Shown: positions 42,022 through 54,811, numbered from the stretch's first letter. The stretch is 64,000 nucleotides of DNA from Pisaster brevispinus (GCA_023634235.1 JAMKCF010000020.1:62001-126000), one strand, 5' to 3'. Numbers and translations: made by a program. The notes: generated by a model from the letters alone, not told the origin.

Positions 42022-45000
42022 AAACTAGACATAATTTTTTGTTCCATAACAAAAACAAGGTGTTCGGTATAGACATTTTCGAGTTAGCAGAGGTAGTGTT
42101 TTCAAAGCAAAAACCGAAAAAACTTAGTACGACAAATTGATACGTAAAGTGAATGGTAGAAGATTTCGTATTTGAAATAAAAAACTTTGATAAATTTAAA
42201 AACTGATGAAATCATTCCGTTTTCATAGCTCATTTTATTCTCAAAACGATGAGATTCATAGTTTTTGTTTTGCTGGAATTGACAGTCCTATGGGTAAAAC
42301 TGTATTCGATATAGAGCGACCATCTGATTTCAAGATCATATTGTTTGCAGGCCTCAAAACGAAGACCGGGAGTGATTATTTTCACTTAAGCTCTCAGTTT
42401 TGACCAGAATTGAAGCTCACAGGGAGACACAGTTTGTGTAATCATTGGGGATGGTGCAAGTTATGTATATAAAAATGTTGGTTCTCCGGATAAAGGTTAA
42501 TTTAATGTAAGGACGCCATCGAGTCGTCATCATCCCGAAAATAACTGCGGTTTCATCTACACACTCAGGTCTAAGTATATAAAGTTTTAGGTCTCAACCC
42601 TTTTTTGGTTAATGGGATATGAAGTTTTTAAGTATGGAATAATCATCTTTCAGTTTCGACCAGAAGTAAAGGTCACAGAGCTGCATAGGGTCACACTTTG
42701 TGTAAAATTAAAAAAATACACTCCATGGTCTTTCACATGGAATGTAGCAGTTATAGTTTTCCAGATATGTTTTTTTGTAAAAATTAAACATTGATTCAAT
42801 TGATGACGTAATCATGCCGAAAACCTCTGTGGTTTCATTGACACACTAAGGTCTAAGTTAGTACATGGTTAGCTTAAAGTCAAAACCCTTTTTGGTTCAA
42901 GAGTTATGTTTTTTTCCATACACAGTACATATACATAATATACCTGAGCGGGGCTTAGCATCAATTCAATCCGATAGCAACGCAATGATACATTTCCGTT
43001 GTGTGGGACTATACGCACAGGCTTCGTGGACTTTGAACCTTATGAATAATGGAGCGGACAGTCAGTTACAGCGCTTTTCTCCATACACAAATTAACTGCG
43101 GTTAATACTACATTGTAACTTTGGCTGTAACACCCATTTAGGACCAGAAGTTAAGGTCATATTGGCATCATTTCTGTGCAAAAGTTTCGGAAGGATGACA
43201 GGACTACAATCTGATGTAAAGATTGTGATGAAATGATCAGTAGTTTTTGAGATATGAATTTTTTAAATATTCAACTTCCGGTTTGAACCGGAAGTCAAGG
43301 TCAAATGAGGTCGCGTTTAGTGTAGCGTTTTTAGAGTCTTACCAGGCCTATCCGATGATGTATAGATTGTGAAAATCCATTGTGTTGTTTTGGAGTTATG
43401 ATTTTTTCAAATATTAAACTTTGATTTAACGTAACTCGACACCTGATGACGTCATCATGACGAAACCAAAAATGGTTTCATCTACTAATGAATATCTAAC
43501 TATGTTTAAAGTTTCAAGTTTATGTGAGCTTAGGAAGTGTGTCTTTGTTAGCGGACAATCGACGGCGAGAAGAAGCTGAAGAAGTAAAACTAGACTTAAG
43601 TTTTTGTTCCGTTACAAAAACAAGGTGTTCGGTGTAGACATTTTCGAGTAAGCAGAGGTAGTGTTTTCAAAGAGAAAACCGAAAAAACATAACTTAATAC
43701 GTCAGATAATATTTCAGAGCGGGATAAAAGCATGAACAGTTGTTTGTTAAAAAGTCAAGACAAGGTCACCAACATATTCATTTCTGTGAAGTATGTGAAG
43801 CCCATGTTGAAAAAAATTATAAAAACTCTGCCAAAGGCTTCTAGTAAAACTGTTTTTTGAACTGTTTTTAACCCACCGCAAGATGGCGATCTTAATTTTG
43901 TTTTTAACCAGACCATTGTCAGACTGCAACATTGTTAAAATCAACTCCAAAAAAGTTGCCACTTTTAATTACAATGCACTTTCGGTTTTAACTGGAAGTA
44001 AAAGACACGTAATTTCATGCAAACAATTAAAATCTAAGACCTATATTACCTTTGTATAATCCCGCAAAAAAAAGCAACCCAGGGTCTCTTACCCATTTAA
44101 CATTTAAATGACGTAGATTTCCGAGGCAGCATCTGTCACAGAGCGAGCAAATAATAAAATCCCAGAGCGGGATAAAAGCATGAACAGTTGTTTGGTATAG
44201 CGCCACCCCCTGCTTGTGGAATGTTTCCGTTACGTGGGACTGTACACACAGGCTTTGTGGACTTGGAACCTTATGGTTTTCATTACGTGGGACTGTACAC
44301 ACAGGCTTCGTGTTGCACACACACTCGCACAGGCTTCGTGGACTTTGAACCTTATGATTCATGGCGCTAAACAGTCGGCTACAGTGCTTTTATGTACAAA
44401 GATTAAATGCGCGTTAATACTAACGTTGGCTGTAACACCCAGAAGTTAAGGTCATATTGGCATCATTTCTGTGCAAAAGTTTCGGAAGGATCACAGAACT
44501 GCAATCTGATGTAAAAATTGTGATAAAATGATCAGTAGTTTTTAAGATATGAATTTTTCAAATATTCAACTTCCGGTTTGAACCGGAAGTCAAGGTCAAA
44601 TGAGGTCGCGTTTAGTGTAGCGTTTTTAGAGTCATACCAGGCCTATCCGATAATGTATAGATTGTGAAAATCCACTGTGTAGTTTTGGAGTTATGATTTT
44701 TTCAAATATTAACCTTTGATTTAATGTAACTCGACAACCGATGACGTCATCATGACGAAACTAAAAATGGTTTCATCTACTAATGAATATCTAACTATGT
44801 GTGAAGTTTCAAGTTTATGTAAGCTTAGGAAGTGTGTCTTTGTTAGCGGACAATCGAAGCCGAGAAGAAGAAGAAGAAGTAAAACTAGACTTAAGTTTTT
44901 GTTCCGTAACAAAAACAAGGTGTTCGGTGTAGACATTTTCGAGTTAGCGGGGGTAGTGTTTTCAAAGAGAAAACCGGAAAAACATAACTTAGTACGACAT

Positions 45001-46405
45001 ATAATATTTCAGAGCGGGATAAAAGCATGAACAGTTGTTTGTTAAAATGTCAAGACAAGGTCACCAACATATTCATTTCTGTGAAGTATGTGAAGCCCAT
45101 GTTGAAATAATTATAAAAACTCTGCCGAAGGCTTCTAGTAAAACTGTATTTTGAACTGTTTTTAACCCACCGCAAGATGGCGATCTTAATTTTGTTTTTA
45201 ACCAGACCCTTGTCAGACTGCAACATCGTTAAAATCAACTCCAAAAAAGTTGTCACTTTTAATTAGAATGCACTTTCGGTTTTAACTGGAAGTAGAGGAC
45301 ACGTAATTGCATGCAAACAATTAAATTCGAAGACCTAAATTACCTTTGTATAATCCCGCAAAAAAGCAACCCAGGGTCTCTTACCCATTTAACATTTAAA
45401 TGACGTAAATTTCCGAGGCAGCATCTGTCACAAAGCGTGCAAATACATGTAATACAATTCCAGAGCGGGATAAAAGCATTAACAGTTGTTTGGTATAGCG
45501 CCATCCTGTGGAATGTTTCCGTTACGTGGGACTGTACACACAGGCTTCGTGGACTTTGAACCTTCTGGTTTTCATTACGTGGGACTGTACATACAGGCTT
45601 CGTGTTGCACACACACGCTTCGTGGACTTTGAACCTTATGAATAATGAGCGGACAGTCAGTTACAGCGCTTTTCTCTATACACGAATTAACTGTGGTTAA
45701 TACTAGCATTGGCTGTAACACCCATTTAGGACCAGAAGTTAAGGTCATATTGGCATCATTTCTGTGCAAAAGTTTCGGAAGGATAACAGAACTACAATCT
45801 GATGTAAAAATTATGATGACATAATCAGTGGTTTTTGAGATATGAATTTTTTAAATATTCAACTTCCGGTTTGAACCGGAAGTCAAGGTCAAATGAGGTC
45901 GCGTTCAGTGTAGCGTTTTTAGAGTCATACCAGGCCTATCCGATGATGTATAGATTGTGAAAATCCATTGTGTTGTTTTGGAGTTATGATTTTTTCAAAT
46001 ATTAAACTTTGATTTAACGTAACTCGACACCTGATGACGTCATCATGACGAAACTACTAATGAATATCTAACTATGTTTAAAGTTTCAAGTTTATGTGAG
46101 CTTAGGAAGTGTGTCTTTGTTAGCGGACAATCGACGGCGAGAAGAAGCTGAAGAAGTAAAAAAAAAAAAAACGAACAATAAGAAGAGGTCTTCGGACTTT
46201 TGTCCAAACACCTAAAAAAAACAAAAAAAAAAAAAAAAAACCGAACAATAAGAAGAGGTCTTCGGACTTTTGTCCGAACACCTAAAAAAAAATTTAAAAA
46301 ACCGAACAATAAGAAGAGGTCTTCGGACTTTTGTCCCAACACCTAATAAAAATTAAAAACCGAACAAAAACAAGAGGTGTTCCGGGCGGAATGCCCGAAC
46401 ACCTA
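42022..46405 (-). mobile_element. Tandem array of Helitron-like non-autonomous units, about 1.29-kb period
   Basis: AAAACTAGAC...TTTTTGTTCC followed by AACAAAAACAAGGTGTTCGG recurs at 42021, 43586 and 44881. A 22-bp palindrome ACTTCCGGTTTGAACCGGAAGT recurs at 43274, 44569 and 45862. Read on the minus strand each unit ends in a hairpin and then GTCTAGTTTT, matching the 3' end of the element at 22346. The outer 5' end (46405) has a hairpin AGGTGTTCGGGC.../GGAACACCT followed by CTTGTTTTTG, as at 22347-22389. Inner units lack this 5' hairpin, so they are fused head to tail. Confidence 0.6.
46165..46405 (-). repeat. Four tandem copies of a terminal hairpin block
   Basis: ACCGAACAATAAGAAGAGGT + CTTCGGACTTTTGTCCGAA + CACCT repeats at about 46190, 46255 and 46320, and a fourth variant (GTTCCGGGCGGAATGCCCGAAC) at 46375-46405, separated by A-runs of varied length. 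Each block is a stem-loop. Confidence 0.75.
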
Positions 46406-46419
46406 TAAATATTGCTGCT

Positions 46420-48090
46420 GCAAGGCAGATAAAACGCATCTGAAAACAAATTAGGATTCTTTGAGTTACAATCATTGCCGGGCAGTGATTATTGACAGAA
46501 TCTGGTTTGCAATTCTGACCATGCAGATACGTCAAAATGTATCACAATCCACTTCCCACAATGATAAGATGTAAAACTTTAACTCATAGTCAACCACAGA
46601 TGCTGGCTGTAATCGTTGTATAGTAAATGCATGTTTTTCTTATTAGATTTTTGAGATGACTTTTTGTAGTCTATTGGACTCTATTCATAGTGCGTCCCAC
46701 CCCTTGCGTTTATCCACAACAGCTTGGGGAACCAAGATGTGACAATGGGATGTACGATGTTGACACAAATAGCTAAAACATCACTGCTAAATATTCACTG
46801 CAGGGTTCGCTTGACAAAACGACTTAACTAAAAAGAATCTTGAGTTCACACTAGCCATGGTCGCAGTTTAGCCAGCACAAAGTGTTTCGGCTTCCGGTAG
46901 TTTTCACTGCTCCTGTTAGTAGTTTTGTTGAAGAATTCTACATGACAGGCTCGAAGAATAGCTTATGTAAGACACACGTTCACAGCGATTATACTATTTA
47001 AATTCCCAGTGATTCGCAGTGATCCCAGTGAATGACAAATGTTTTTGTTATGGTCCGTTCTTGTCATTAAACACATTGCGTCGTCAACCAAGTTCAGTGT
47101 TACAATTTCGTTCTCTTTTGTGTGCGATGTCATCCTACCATAGCACGTGCGTTGCCTGCCTGTTGGAAGGAGGTTGATCACCTCACAAGACGGGCCATGG
47201 GAAAAGTTTTTGGATCGTTTTATTAATTTACATACATGGATCCTAAAAGTGGCTGATTCTTTTGTCTTTATTCTCTTTCCATGTTATGAGTATATTTTAA
47301 CCATTATGATAAATATAGATGATGTTAACTTTAATGTAAAAACTTAAGTAATTTCTGGGGCAAGTGAGGTCAAAAAGTCCCAGGCCATCGTGCAAACAGC
47401 GTCGAAACATCGAGCTGAAATTATGTTTTCAGCTAGCTAAGGTCAGTTGCATTCACATGAGAAAAACACACTGCTAAATTCCTTTATCTACAGTCAAAGT
47501 ATCAAATTTCACTGCTAAGTTGAGTTATTAGCAGAGAAAATTTTTGCTTCTAACTTTTGGAGCGAAGTTAACAGCGAAAATAGCTGTATTTTTTGTGCCA
47601 ACGATAACATTTGTTTGCTTTTAGCTAGCAGCAAAGTTAGCTACTCGTGTGAACCTACCCATGTGACGAGCTTGCACGTGATTGGTAATGCAGCCAGACA
47701 GTGGATGTGACTTTAGCAACGCACAATTAACTCTGAATGTGATTTTTGGTTTGGACGTGATTTGGATAGGGCCCAGACACAAGATGTTGTTTTGATAATG
47801 AAGCCAGACAGTGGATCTGATTTTTGATATAAGCAATTATGGATGTGATTTCTGGCTCGGATGTGATTTTGTACAAAATCGAGTTCACATTCTAGCCCCA
47901 AAGTCACATCCAACAAAATAGCCTTTCCAGTTATGTTGTAAAATCACATCCAGGCCATTCACAGTGTCAACAATTATGGACATGCAGAAGAATATTTTGA
48001 ATAAAATGTCAGCTTCTCAAATAAAAAAAACAAACAAACTGAACAGACATTAGTTGAAATGTTATTCGCCTATCAATAGTAGTAGTAACT
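46420..48090. other. Intergenic, no gene; GATGTGATTT-rich patch
   Basis: 47690-47900 contains recurring GATGTGATTT and GCCAGACAGTGGAT(G/C)TGA phrases, a degenerate local duplication. Nothing coding is supported. Confidence 0.4.
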
Positions 48091-48103
48091 AGTATTAGTA
48101 AGA

Positions 48104-48266
48104 CACCTGGGGCCTTTCTCAAACCTCGGCTTGGGCTCCGTCTCCGGCTTGGGCTCCGTTATAAATTGTTGATGCAGCGTGTATTTGTATCACACGGAGC
48201 CGGCGCGGCACGGAGCCCCGGCACGGAGCCGGAGCCCAAGCCGAGGTTTGAGAAAGGCCCCAGGTG
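48104..48266. mobile_element. Foldback element with perfect 37-bp arms
   Basis: CACCTGGGGCCTTTCTCAAA through GGCTTGGGCTCCG at 48104-48140 is the exact complement of 48230-48266. The centre repeats CGGAGCC/GGCTCCG motifs. Much more GC-rich than its surroundings. Confidence 0.8.
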
Positions 48267-48613
48267 CAGTGCAACGGAGATTGGTGTCCTAACCCATGGC
48301 TAAAGCTTCGCCACGCTACAGTACGAAGGGGAACAGTCTGACAGTCGTAGCCATACAACCATGCACAACAATCATGAACTAATCCAAAAATGATACGCCC
48401 CTACAGTTTTCATGTTTCATATTTCAAGTTCGATAACTTAACAAAATACAACTCAAAATGATTCCTCGACTAACCTTTTTCCCCGAGGCAGAAAACTGGA
48501 CGTCATTTCGCCTGCTGAAGCTGTGAAATTCCAAACCAAAACGGCAAACGTCATCAGTGACTGCTCTGTCGATGGCGGCCATGTTGTCCGTTTGCATCAA
48601 TCAGAACAAGCTC

Positions 48614-49537
48614 TAGCCCACCTTGTTGGGCTGTTATGGCTCTCTTTTAACATCGGTCTTATTACAGTCGCCATTACAGCCCACCTTCTATGCATGTCTA
48701 AAACGCGAAGTTTTCAAAGAACGCATAATGCGTTCCACTTTGATTGCAAATTTCTCCCGTTTATAAAAATCCCATACTACTCAAACCTACTTTAAATGAT
48801 TCCTTACATTTGTGGAATTACTATGATACAAGACAGTTTTTACTAAATGATGACTTTGACCAGATGTGATGATTTGAAAACGGCAAAAAAAAAATCGTGT
48901 ACAAAAATTACATTCAAGTTCGTCGTGCCTGGCGGCCGCCATCTTAATTACGATTCTGTGCCGCTGATCGTGAGAAGTCAGGGCGCCCGGCCGATCTGGT
49001 AATCTTGCATATTCATTAAATTGGCCAGTTTCCAGCTACAGCGCCGCGCAAAGCACCTTATACATATTCATGACTTACAGATCTATCTATGCGTTCGAGC
49101 GCCGCAAGACGTCAACTCATGCATATTCATGACTTGCCGTGCGAACGCAAGGCCAGATCAGCCGGGTGCCCTGACTTCTCACGATCAGCAGGCAGATAAT
49201 CATAATTAAGATGGCGGCCCCCAGCCACGACGAACTTGAATGTAATTTTTGTACACGTTTTTTTTTGCCGTTTTCAAATCACCACATCCGGTCAAAGTCA
49301 TCATTTGGTAAAAACTGTCATGTATCATAGTAATTCCACAAATGTAAGGAATCATATGAAGTAGGTTTGAGTAGTATGGGATTTTTATAAGTGGGAGAAA
49401 TTTGCAATCAAAGTGGAACGCATTATGCGTTCTTTGAAAACTTCGCGTTTTAGACATGCATAGAAGGTGGGCTGTAATGGCGACTGTAATAAGACCGATG
49501 TTGAAAGAGAGCCATAACAGCCCAACAAGGTGGGCTA
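48614..49537. mobile_element. Mutator-like long-TIR element with 9-bp target duplication
   Basis: Arms 48614-48999 and 49153-49537 are near-perfect inverted repeats of about 385 bp, beginning TAGCCCACCTTGTTGGGCTG. Exact 9-bp duplication AACAAGCTC at 48605-48613 and 49538-49546. The 153-bp centre has two CATATTCATGACTT copies. No transposase. Long TIRs and a 9-bp duplication fit MULEs. Inner arm ends contain AAGATGGCGGCC (YY1-like) on both sides. High arm identity points to a young insertion. Confidence 0.88.
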
Positions 49538-50294
49538 AACAAGCTCGTACCAAACGTCACAATATAGAGACTAACAGTTAACAAAAAGTGACAAACGACC
49601 TTCATCACCGACGGTGGACGTTCTTTATAGATTCACCTCCGTGACAAAAGAGTACGGACGGTACTCAATTGTTGTATGTTTCGCTACAATTCTTAAAAGC
49701 GCGTAGAATTAAGGACAAGGTTTTATTTACTGCTTAAACATGGGGGGAAGCCACAAAGTGGGGAAAACACGTACCGACGTCTGGGGACAAGACTGTGGAA
49801 AGCAAAGGATATCGTTTGCCTATTATAATTATAAGTTAATTTTAAGGGTTAACCCTCAATAGTAAAAAAGTTGGGAAAGACTTAGTTTTAACAGAGCATA
49901 ACTCATTATGGTTAAAACAGATCTCATAATTATGGTTTGGCATATATCATAAATTTGACTTATGCCAATTGGGTCGTACTAATGAGATTTATAAGTCAAT
50001 ACTATGACTTCTAAAAGATTTTTGTCAAATCAATTTGATACAATCCTTATACTTAGCAAGGTACAATTTGGATCAATTTAATCATAAATTTAATCATGCT
50101 TAACGTTCCTTTCCCCCAAACGCTGTGCAACATGTACACGCAACTGTTTATTGCCCATCTCACCATTGTTATGTGTACAAAAATAGCTTTTATTCACAGC
50201 AAGGGTTTCAAGCATGAATTATTCACACAATTTGCACAATCACAGTTTGGTTTGGTCAGCCAATCAGGGGAGGCAACATTGGCGTTGCTTCAGA

Positions 50295-51734
50295 CAAAGA
50301 TACTATAGGACACTAGTGTTGTTTTGCACAGCAGCCGTTGTAACGCGATGACTCAGCACAATTGGAACATGGGGAATGGCGCCATCACCCGGTGGGCAAG
50401 TAAAACGAAGCAGACGACGTTAACGCAGTATAGAAATAAATAGGAGGGTCATTGCAAATTGGCAATTTGCGTTCAAAACAAAGGTGCAAAAGACGAACTG
50501 TGATTGAAATTATACATACTGTATAATATCCATCTTAGAATGATATGGAAAAAAAATCCTTAAGAATTTAAAATGGTGTTTTTTAAGGATTTCAAAGGGT
50601 GTTTCTGCACAATTGTCTACAAGTGGCAATCTTTGATTCCTTAATCTTATTTTATTTTTGTCCCTGCCTGGGGAAAGGGTTCCTATACCAATATATTTTA
50701 GGTAGTTTTCAAAAGCTTTTAATTTCATAGTAAATGTGGTGAGATGGGGATACTGAATACTTGGATCTTTTAATTAAACCAACAAAGTGCAAACGTATGA
50801 CATTGTATCCTGTGCATCAATCCCTTTTAATCATCACTTGCAAATTGGTTACAGACAGTAAGAAGGTTCAATTAATGACCAGCTGGGACCAAATCCATGG
50901 CTCTGCTTATGCAGAATTCTGCAGTAAGCAGAGCCATGCAATTCGACATATCTGTAATTGATTAGCAACCATCTGTTTGTAAACAATAAATACATATAAA
51001 TTAGTAGATATACAAATATTTATACATTATATATATATATTTAATAAACATACATATTAAGTCCTTGTTATTACTTACTTTTAATCAACAGAGCCCCTCT
51101 GCTCAGCACCCTTCTTGCCCCCCAAATGAGATCGAACAAATGAACAAATGAATGGTTTGATACATTAAACAGCCCCCTCCCGCTTGCCGCCCCCTAAAAA
51201 AGTGAAAATGTTTGGTTATTTGTAAACAATAAGTACATATTAATAAATAAACATACAGTGAAGATCACAATTCCGTTGTGAATTGTTCACACAATTTACG
51301 GCAGAGCACCACAGTGACATGTTTGCTGTGTTCGCCGTTATTTGCTGAGTTAGCGCCTATTGGTTGTAAGTTTCCATAGTCATAGTGCAGTGTAGCATTC
51401 GCTCGGCCCCAGCGGCCTATTCAGGACCGCTGGGATGGGCTAATCAGCTTGCACAGATTCTTGTTCAGGAAGTACGTCATGCATGCAGTGCTTGCAGTGT
51501 GAGTGTGATGCATGATGGGACTGAGCATTAACCAATGAGCGTGCCTGATACGTTTGCCCATCCCAGCGCCTTTGGTTTTAAGGCAAGGCGCTGGGGACGA
51601 GCGAAAGTGTAGCACAGAGCAGACGATTTTGGTTTTACTTGCTCGACAATAGCGGGCGCACTTCCATGCTCCCGCCTTTTTGCGTTTCACGTTTGCGCAC
51701 TATAGTGTCCTATCTTCCTTTTATAGTATCTTTG
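50295..51734. mobile_element. Long-TIR transposon, candidate hAT-like
   Basis: Left CAAAGATACTATAGGACACT and right complement AGTGTCCTATC...TATAGTATCTTTG, with a gapped arm that also shares GCAAGTAAAACGAAGCAGAC / GCAAGTAAAACCAAAATCG about 110 bp inside. A 7-bp direct repeat CTTCAGA sits at 50288-50294 and 51735-51741. No transposase; a nested foldback lies at 51388-51616. Confidence 0.6.
51388..51616. repeat. Foldback repeat with CCCAGCG/CGCTGGG subpalindromes
   Basis: CAGTGTAGCATTCGCTCGGC at the left and the complement of ACGAGCGAAAGTGTAGCAC at the right. Each arm has its own internal CCCAGCG...CGCTGGG hairpin. Confidence 0.6.
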
Positions 51735-51924
51735 CTTCAGAGCACAAGTATCGCTCTGTCAATGTTTTTGTGCAAGCTGATTTGTAAGTTATCAATTTCC
51801 CATGTGGTTAGGTACTTGATATTGTTTTTGGTCTCAAACATTCCTTTTAAGCAACATGTACTCGAGTCCTAGCGAGCTCTGGTTTGGATCAGGGGCAAGT
51901 TTAAACAAAGGTACATGTATTCAG

Positions 51925-52152
51925 GTTGGACCTCGGAGTCCAGTGGTGGAGGACCTGGGCGTCCATTGACGGTATAAATTTGGTCCTGGGAGTCCATTTG
52001 TAGTTTGGGACCTAGGAGACCATTTAAGATACAAACTTGAAACTGGGAGTCCATTCACCAGAAGTTTGAACCTGGGAGTTCATGGACTTTGGATTCCTTT
52101 GGACCTGGTAGTCCAATTCTGGTCCAATTTTGGGGGCCTGGGCGTCCATACA
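51925..52152 (+). repeat. Minisatellite built on GGACCTGGGAGTCCA
   Basis: About eight degenerate units of GACCTGGGAGTCCA spaced roughly 25-40 bp with variable spacers. The core is itself near-palindromic (GGACCT..GGTCC). Confidence 0.75.
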
Positions 52153-52159
52153 TTACATT

Positions 52160-52970
52160 TTTAAAGTTTATAATGACTGAAGGTTTTGTGTAATGTCTAA
52201 ATAATGCAAGCTTGCTAAAAAATATCGGTATCAGGAGAAAATAGGTTAAATAAAAAAGAAATTAGAAGTCATTAATTTTTCTTCCCCCGTTCTTCCTACA
52301 CAAGATGTAGAAAACTTCATTTGAAACATTTTTAATATTGAGTAATGAATTAAACAATCACCGTAAGTTAGTAATGATCTCGCTGGGAAAAAAACTTGTT
52401 TGAAAACAGTGAGGGCATTTTTCTCTATTTTCTCGTGACTCCTGTAAATGAATGAGCTTTAATGATTACTTTTGGTCATACAAAATGTGGAAACTTGTCT
52501 TTGACAATGAGAACAATTTGCCAAGCGCAGAAAAATCTTGCTAAGCAATATTTGGTTACCACCCAAAAAACCATGAAGTTACCATTGGTGTGGCTGGTAA
52601 CCCACTAACTTTTTTGCTTAGCAGAAATTTTGTTTGAATTCTGCTAAGCATCTATTTGAAATTTGTGTCAGAAACAGCTGGTTATCGGCCTAAATGCCAT
52701 GAAGTTTACACTGTTACAAGTGGTACCCCACCCGGTTTTTGCTTGGCAAACAGTTTGACTTTGGGTTTTTTTATCGGGATCCCAACAATATCTCACATCC
52801 ACCAATCATGTGCATAATTTGCTCGAAACATACCTTATGCACAACACTACTTTTTTGTTTTTAAAGAAGAAATTGTAGATACAATAACTGCATTCAAGGC
52901 ATACTCATTTTCAAAGGTGACTTCTTGAACTTTATTTTGCTCACAACTGGACCTATCACAATGGTCACTT
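52160..52970. other. Intergenic; repeat with TGCTAAGCA motifs
   Basis: 52530-52760 holds GCTAAGCA, GCTTAGCAGAAATTTTG and GGTAACCCAC phrases seen also in the 3249 and 58066 repeats; a MITE family in the flanks of both genes. Confidence 0.5.
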
Positions 52971-54270
52971 GAAGGTCAAGTGGTGTGTTATAAACAATGC
53001 AAAGTATAAATAGAGCCTGTTAATTCTTTCTTCTCCATGTGACTCGGGAGAAGAGATTAAATTGGCTCTATTTATAATTGTAAGCCGAGTAAGTATGCAC
53101 CACCATTTGCCCTGATAACTGTTTCTTAAATTTGAGTGGAAATGGCCAGATGAGTGCACTTTACTTGCACAACAAGGTTGTGTTACAACAGAGTGATTAG
53201 TTTCAACTTTTTGTGTCAGCAAATCCTATGAGTATTGCGAAATGTTGCTCAACACATTATAAAATGCCTGTTCAGTTTCAGAGACAATTTACTCAGATTT
53301 TCACAAGTCACAATGAACTTTTTTGACAACACTTATTAGCTATTTTATATTTTTTAAAATTTTAAAACTATACACGCCAACATTACTTTGATTACACATT
53401 CTTAAAATCTGCTTTATTTTAATTATCTAAGAAATCATTCTTAAAACATCAACGGATTTTCACACGAAAATATGTGCTTTTGCAAAAACGATGACTGGGC
53501 TTACATTTTTCTTCTGTTAAACAGATTCTCATAACTAAAATGATAAACGTCCTAAAGTTGTTTATTTATATATATCGTCTTTTCCTTGAATGTAAACCTT
53601 CTAGAGTAAACTGCTTTTTTTATGAATTTTAAGAATGATTTCAGCTATAACAAAGAAATTGCAAAATACCCATTTATTATTTAATAATTAAGACACTCAG
53701 TTTAAAAATGTAAAACTACCAACTATAATTAATTGCAATTCTAACTAGTTTTAACACACATGTCTATTATAGATTGAGAAATGTGATGTTTTAATTTTTC
53801 TAATTTATGAAACTGCCTTAGATAGGAGTCAAGCTAACCTGGCAAACAGCAGTAACCATGGATAGACCATGGATAGCTGCAAGATTTGACTTACTTCAGC
53901 TCAAACGAGAGGGTCAAAGAAAAACTATCAGACACAAATGAAAGTTTCCCTTGCTTCCCATGGTAAAGAATAGTGCACATTTTTAAAACCACAATATGTA
54001 TTTCTGCCTTATAATCATTTTCTGACAGGTGCTTAAGATTATAGCAAGTATTGGGTTCAATTGAATGTCCTATATCTGTTTTGGAGTCTGAACACAGCTT
54101 GAAGTATTGTATGCCACAGTGTTGTTTTATACATGTCTTTAATAAACAGGGTTTTTTTTCAAACTACAATCAAATTTCTAAAAGTGACAACAATATAAAG
54201 TTTTCAAAATGCACATGACGCCCAGGTGAGGATGAATTCTAGTTTTTCAAATAGTACACAAGTACATTAC

Positions 54271-54811
54271 TCCTTTCAGCCAAATAGTGCACTCGCCCAA
54301 GGAAAAACACACGCAAACATACTCAAGCCTGAGCACAAATGCCATTGTCTAAAAAGCTTTAGTTTTGTCCATGTTCACCCGCCCTACCCTAGCTTACAGT
54401 CATTGGAAAGAGAAAGATCGGACCTTACCAATAAAAAAAAATTAAATAAAAAAAGCGTTGCTATTATGCAATTGCTTCAGATTGGACTAGACAGATCCAA
54501 AATGCCAAACACCTATGGAGCGCCTTATGGTTGTGTTCAAACTTTTTTGGGGGTTTACAGAACAACAGGGGTAAAGAAAGTCCAAAAACTTGGAAATTTA
54601 TAGGCTGATTTCAATGTTGTTTGAATTAAATGAGAGAAAATTCAATAAGTAAGAATTTTTTTATTTCTTACTATGCTCCAAAATGAAATCTTCAAAGTAA
54701 TAGTAGAGTCTGTAAATTCAAACTTTGAACATAAGCTCTCTGTTGTGTGAGAATGTGTGTCATGCCTGAGTGGTCAACTAATGAGGGTGCCAGTAGTTGG
54801 GGCTGAAAGAG
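54271..54811. mobile_element. TTAA-flanked MITE (piggyBac-like) in gene 2 flank
   Basis: Right end GGCTGAAAGAG|TTAA; left end TTAC|TCCTTTCAGCC, where the first TTAA appears mutated. The empty site in the other copy is ACATTAATGAC near 1817. 541 bp. The 54226-54603 open frame inside it has no recognisable motif. Confidence 0.65.

Noticed and set aside
43747..45256. Repeated MATFLELILTMLQSDNG-type frames
   Set aside because: Recur once per unit of the 1.29-kb array with changes and stops; non-coding repeat.
48523..48795. Open frame with a hydrophobic segment (90 codons), and its twin at 49206-49553
   Set aside because: The same peptide arises on opposite strands from the two arms of one inverted repeat; it is transposon sequence without a recognisable domain.
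54226..54603. 125-codon plus-strand frame
   Set aside because: Lies within and across the edge of a copy-specific TTAA MITE, no domain, absent from the paralogous copy.
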